64,000 bases of DNA. Origin: Bacteroidota bacterium. GTDB lineage: Bacteria > Bacteroidota > Bacteroidia > Flavobacteriales > Flavobacteriaceae. Shown here one piece after another: positions 61,606 through 64,000 of this stretch; the first letter of the stretch is position 1; each line of letters starts with the position of its first letter. The notes below the pieces were generated by a model. That model searched no databases. It was not told the DNA's origin and was given only the letters and a program-made list of their open reading frames with translations. The stretch lies in the NCBI GenBank assembly GCA_029557895.1, contig JAKQHT010000025.1, forward strand, positions 170,862 through 234,861. Direction: 5' to 3'. The translations under genes and the position numbers were made by a program.

Positions 61606-63588
61606 ATGAATAGAATAATTTTATTGATTTCTTTTTTGTCATTGGTCGCCATGTATCAAGGACACTCACAAATAAACCCTGTCCTGTCCAAAGATAAGAG
61701 CGACAAGGAAGACCTGAATTATCAGGTAATCGATTCGAGCAGACTGGGGACCAAAAGCACGACCAATAAAAAAATAAAGGACCAAAAAGCTACCATTGAC
61801 CTTTATAAAATCATTTCGTTTGAAAACGACACCACTCTTGTGGACACGACCCTATCCATCAAAAAAGAGTACAGATACAATTACTTGCGAAAGGATAACT
61901 TCGGACTGTTGCCATTCAATAACATTGGCCAGACCTACAATAGCTTGACCATTGATTTTCGGAACGCAAGCACGCTTCCGTTGTTCGGTGCACGTGCCAA
62001 GCATTTCAACTATATGGAAATCGAGGACATAAACTATTACCATGTTCCAACGCCGTTCACAGAACTCCTGTACAAGACTGCCTTTGAACAGGGGCAACTT
62101 TTGGACGCTTTCTTCTCAAACAACATCTCAAAACAATTCAATTTTTCGATTGCTTACAAAGGGTTGCGCTCATTGGGAAAATACCAGCGAATTCTATCCA
62201 GCACCGGAAATTTTAGGGCAACGGCCAACTATGTGTCCAAAAACAACAGATACCAAGCGCGTGGCCACATGGTGACACAGGACCTGATGAACTATGAGAG
62301 CGGCGGATTGTCAGATGAAGGTGTCTCCAATTTTGAGTCAGGTGAAGAAGAATTCATCGACCGGGGCGTATTTGACCCAATTCTTGTAAATGCACAAAAC
62401 ATACTCAAGGGCAAACGTTTCCATCTGGAACACCAATATGATATAGTAAGCAAAAAAGATTCTACAGGCCACAACATCCTGGGCATTGGCAACATACTGT
62501 CTTTTGAAGACAAATATTATCAATTTGACCACAAAAATAGGTCCGATTATTTCGGAGACGCATTCCGTGAGAGCAATTTGAGCGATAGGGCAACCCTGGA
62601 GTATTTTCGCAACAGGTTTTACCTTGTCTATTCAAACAATCTTTTGGGCAATCTGTCATTCAATGCAGACTATGGCAATTACAATTATGGTTACGATACG
62701 GTTACCTTCATAAACGGACAGATCATCACCAATAGAATCAAGGGCGATGTTTTTACATTAGGAGGAGCTTACCAAAAGAAAATAGGGCAGTTTGACGTCA
62801 AAGGCCAATTTGGCATAAACATTTCCGGTGATTTTGAAGGAAACTTCCTCAACGCCGGGGCAAGCTACCAGTTCACCGACGATCTACTTCTTAAGGCAAA
62901 TATCAATACAAGCCTGAAGGCGCCCAATTACAATTGGTTGCTCTATCAAAGCGATTATATGGACTATAACTGGGACAATACAGGACAATATAGAAACATC
63001 AGCACACAACAACTGGCCCTTGAACTCCAGTCACAAAAATTGGCAACTATTGCATTTGACTATAATACCATAACAAACTATGCCTATTTTTCGCAGGACA
63101 GTCTCGGCAATGTAAAACCCTTTCAGGACAACGCTACCATAAATTATATAAGGATCAAAGCAAATAAAGAATTTAAAGTAGGAAATTTTGCCCTTGACAA
63201 TACGGTATTGTACCAAAAAGTCCTCAATGGCCAGAACACCATCAATGTGCCCCAGCTCGTCACCAGAAACACTCTTTATTACTCCAACCATTTGTTCAAG
63301 AAAGCACTTTATCTGCAAACAGGTGTCATATTCAATTATTTTACAAGTTATAATATGAATGCTTATGACCCATTGCTTGCTGAATTTTATGTTCAAAACG
63401 ATACCAAGATCGGTGATTTTCCGCGACTCGATTTTTTTGTCAATGCCAAAGTCCGCCAGACAAGGATTTTCTTCAAGCTAGAACACTTCAATTCATCTCT
63501 TACCGGGTATGATTTTTATTCTGCCCCACACTACCCTTATCGGGATTTTATAATACGTTTCGGGCTCGTTTGGAACTTTTTCCTTTAG
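61606..63588 (+). CDS. putative porin (Porin_10 family outer-membrane protein)
   Basis: 660-aa outer-membrane protein with a signal peptide (MNRIILLISFLSLVAMYQGHSQ). The long mature region is made of alternating strands of a beta-barrel (for example NTTFRATANYVSKNN-like stretches, GNLSFNADYGNYNYGYD, FDVKGQFGINISGDFEGNF) and ends in aromatic residues (WNFFL), as outer-membrane proteins do. It matches the Bacteroidota putative-porin family in size and layout. The transported substrate is unknown. Confidence 0.82.
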   Translation: MNRIILLISFLSLVAMYQGHSQINPVLSKDKSDKEDLNYQVIDSSRLGTKSTTNKKIKDQKATIDLYKIISFENDTTLVDTTLSIKKEYRYNYLRKDNFGLLPFNNIGQTYNSLTIDFRNASTLPLFGARAKHFNYMEIEDINYYHVPTPFTELLYKTAFEQGQLLDAFFSNNISKQFNFSIAYKGLRSLGKYQRILSSTGNFRATANYVSKNNRYQARGHMVTQDLMNYESGGLSDEGVSNFESGEEEFIDRGVFDPILVNAQNILKGKRFHLEHQYDIVSKKDSTGHNILGIGNILSFEDKYYQFDHKNRSDYFGDAFRESNLSDRATLEYFRNRFYLVYSNNLLGNLSFNADYGNYNYGYDTVTFINGQIITNRIKGDVFTLGGAYQKKIGQFDVKGQFGINISGDFEGNFLNAGASYQFTDDLLLKANINTSLKAPNYNWLLYQSDYMDYNWDNTGQYRNISTQQLALELQSQKLATIAFDYNTITNYAYFSQDSLGNVKPFQDNATINYIRIKANKEFKVGNFALDNTVLYQKVLNGQNTINVPQLVTRNTLYYSNHLFKKALYLQTGVIFNYFTSYNMNAYDPLLAEFYVQNDTKIGDFPRLDFFVNAKVRQTRIFFKLEHFNSSLTGYDFYSAPHYPYRDFIIRFGLVWNFFL

Positions 63589-63741
63589 AAGTACCAAGGT
63601 TTAGGTGCCGTCCATAACACTTGAAAGCCGTAACCAAAGATTTTTTTGCCACTAATTTGCAGCCATCCATCAATTTATACAATTGATTATCAACTTATAA
63701 TTTTGAAATTAAAAAAATATTAAAAAAATATTTAAATACTT

Positions 63742-63773
63742 TTGGAAAACACCTTTAAAAGTTTCTATATTTG
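63742..63773 (+). promoter_or_regulatory. upstream promoter P1 of a transcription unit running off the right edge
   Basis: TTG (63742-63744), a 21-bp spacer, TATATTTG (63766-63773) and CA. It directs transcription to the right. No gene with a start codon fits before the edge. Confidence 0.62.
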
Positions 63774-63810
63774 CACCTCCAAAATTTGTGAGGTTTGAGC
63801 CATACAATTT

Positions 63811-63857
63811 TGGACAACATCCAACCGAAAAAAAATAATTCGATTGAATGTTGTACA
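63811..63857. repeat. 17-bp imperfect inverted repeat overlapping promoter P2
   Basis: TGGACAACATCCAACCG (63811-63827) and CGATTGAATGTTGTACA (63841-63857) are complementary in 14 of 17 positions, separated by an A/T-rich 13-bp spacer. The right arm overlaps the -33 TTG of P2. It could be a regulator-binding site or a hairpin in P1-derived RNA. I read it directly from the sequence. Confidence 0.7.
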
Positions 63858-63880
63858 ATAAAAAAAGGTGCTTATCTTTG
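63851..63880 (+). promoter_or_regulatory. downstream promoter P2, probable rRNA operon promoter
   Basis: TTG (63851-63853), exactly 19 bp, TATCTTTG (63873-63880) and CA: a consensus-grade Bacteroidota promoter. The region that follows (63930-64000, with GTTCATAGACATATTGGA at about 63944-63961) resembles the leader upstream of 16S rRNA in flavobacteria, as I recall it. The 16S gene itself would lie beyond the window. Confidence 0.68.
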
Positions 63881-64000
63881 CACGCTCAAAAACCCGAGAT
63901 GCTGGTTTGTGCATCGGTTTGGATTTTTGGAAAGTTATACGAAGTTCATAGACATATTGGATCGACAAAGACAAGAGAACAGACCGTTTTGATTGCCCGG
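63881..64000 (+). other. leader-like sequence, possibly of an rRNA operon
   Basis: From P2 to the window end there is no credible gene. The stretch around 63944-63961 (GTTCATAGACATATTGGA) resembles the conserved spacer upstream of 16S in Bacteroidota. It is inference only; no 16S sequence such as GTTTGATCCTGGCTCAG appears in the window. Confidence 0.4.

Noticed and set aside
63795..63992. 65-aa plus-strand ORF at the right edge
   Set aside because: It overlaps two consensus promoters and an inverted repeat, so the DNA is better explained as a control region.
1..64000. CRISPR arrays, tRNA genes, integrases or phage genes
   Set aside because: None recognised on reading; the few direct repeats found are the nqrD-nqrE cluster and the repeats coding for the T9SS protein.

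Overview
The window looks like a chromosome segment of a marine member of the Flavobacteriaceae (phylum Bacteroidota). The reasons are: type IX secretion (T9SS) parts (a PorT-like barrel and a DUF5103 plug protein) with T9SS cargo carrying C-terminal sorting domains; a lipoprotein-type TamA (TamL); a complete Na+-translocating NADH:quinone reductase (nqrABCDEF); many SPII lipoproteins; AT-rich intergenic DNA; and repeated Bacteroidota -7 elements (TAnnTTTG, often with TTG 17-21 bp upstream). No phage, IS element, CRISPR array or tRNA was seen. Most of the window is conserved housekeeping DNA.

Layout. 1-5.1 kb (minus strand): pnp (cut by the left edge), rpsO, a 750-bp gene-free gap, accD and fbaA. 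5.2-10.1 kb: tamL, a SpoU/TrmH rRNA methyltransferase, porT and ubiE/menG. 10.2-16.2 kb: trkA-trkH K+ uptake, an aminotransferase, a fatty-acid desaturase and rsmG. 16.3-22.3 kb: a large secreted lipase-like T9SS cargo, pruA, apaG and the T9SS plug gene. 22.7-32.3 kb: the nqr operon with a Cys-rich companion gene, a lipidated MsrA-MsrB fusion, and apbE (the flavin transferase expected to flavinylate NqrB and NqrC) co-transcribed with a small conserved protein. 32.3-40.8 kb: a methyltransferase, map, a CoA-transferase, a small HAD-like hydrolase, gpmI, pepE, a regulatory-domain protein, tatA and an O-methyltransferase.

41-45.6 kb is a lower kynurenine (3-hydroxyanthranilate) degradation cluster: 3-hydroxyanthranilate dioxygenase, ACMS decarboxylase, 2-aminomuconate semialdehyde dehydrogenase, an atypical SDR lacking the YxxxK catalytic pair, and a GNAT. 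45.6-54.9 kb holds a small membrane protein, two Spy-like periplasmic proteins, a diheme cytochrome lipoprotein, a seven-repeat T9SS protein, an uncharacterised three-gene membrane operon (small SPWKGGGFGM protein, polytopic protein, membrane-anchored EEP phosphatase/nuclease) and lysS. 55-63.6 kb holds a DUF1573 protein, a membrane-anchored LuxR-type regulator, a 52-aa Pmp3/YqaE protein, a lipoprotein gene next to lipB, a large propeller-like lipoprotein, rnhB and a putative porin. The right edge (63.7-64.0 kb) carries two stacked strong promoters, a 17-bp inverted repeat and a leader-like sequence that probably precedes an rRNA operon lying beyond the window.

Functional themes are envelope biogenesis and T9SS (tamL, porT, plug, two cargos, porin, Tat), Na+ energetics (nqr, apbE), K+ homeostasis (trkAH), central carbon metabolism (fbaA, gpmI) and amino-acid catabolism (pruA, kynurenine genes). 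The best candidates for undescribed biology are the 50.9-53.1 kb membrane operon, the two uncharacterised Nqr-associated proteins, the membrane-anchored LuxR regulator, the catalytically atypical SDR, and the regulatory architecture at the right edge.
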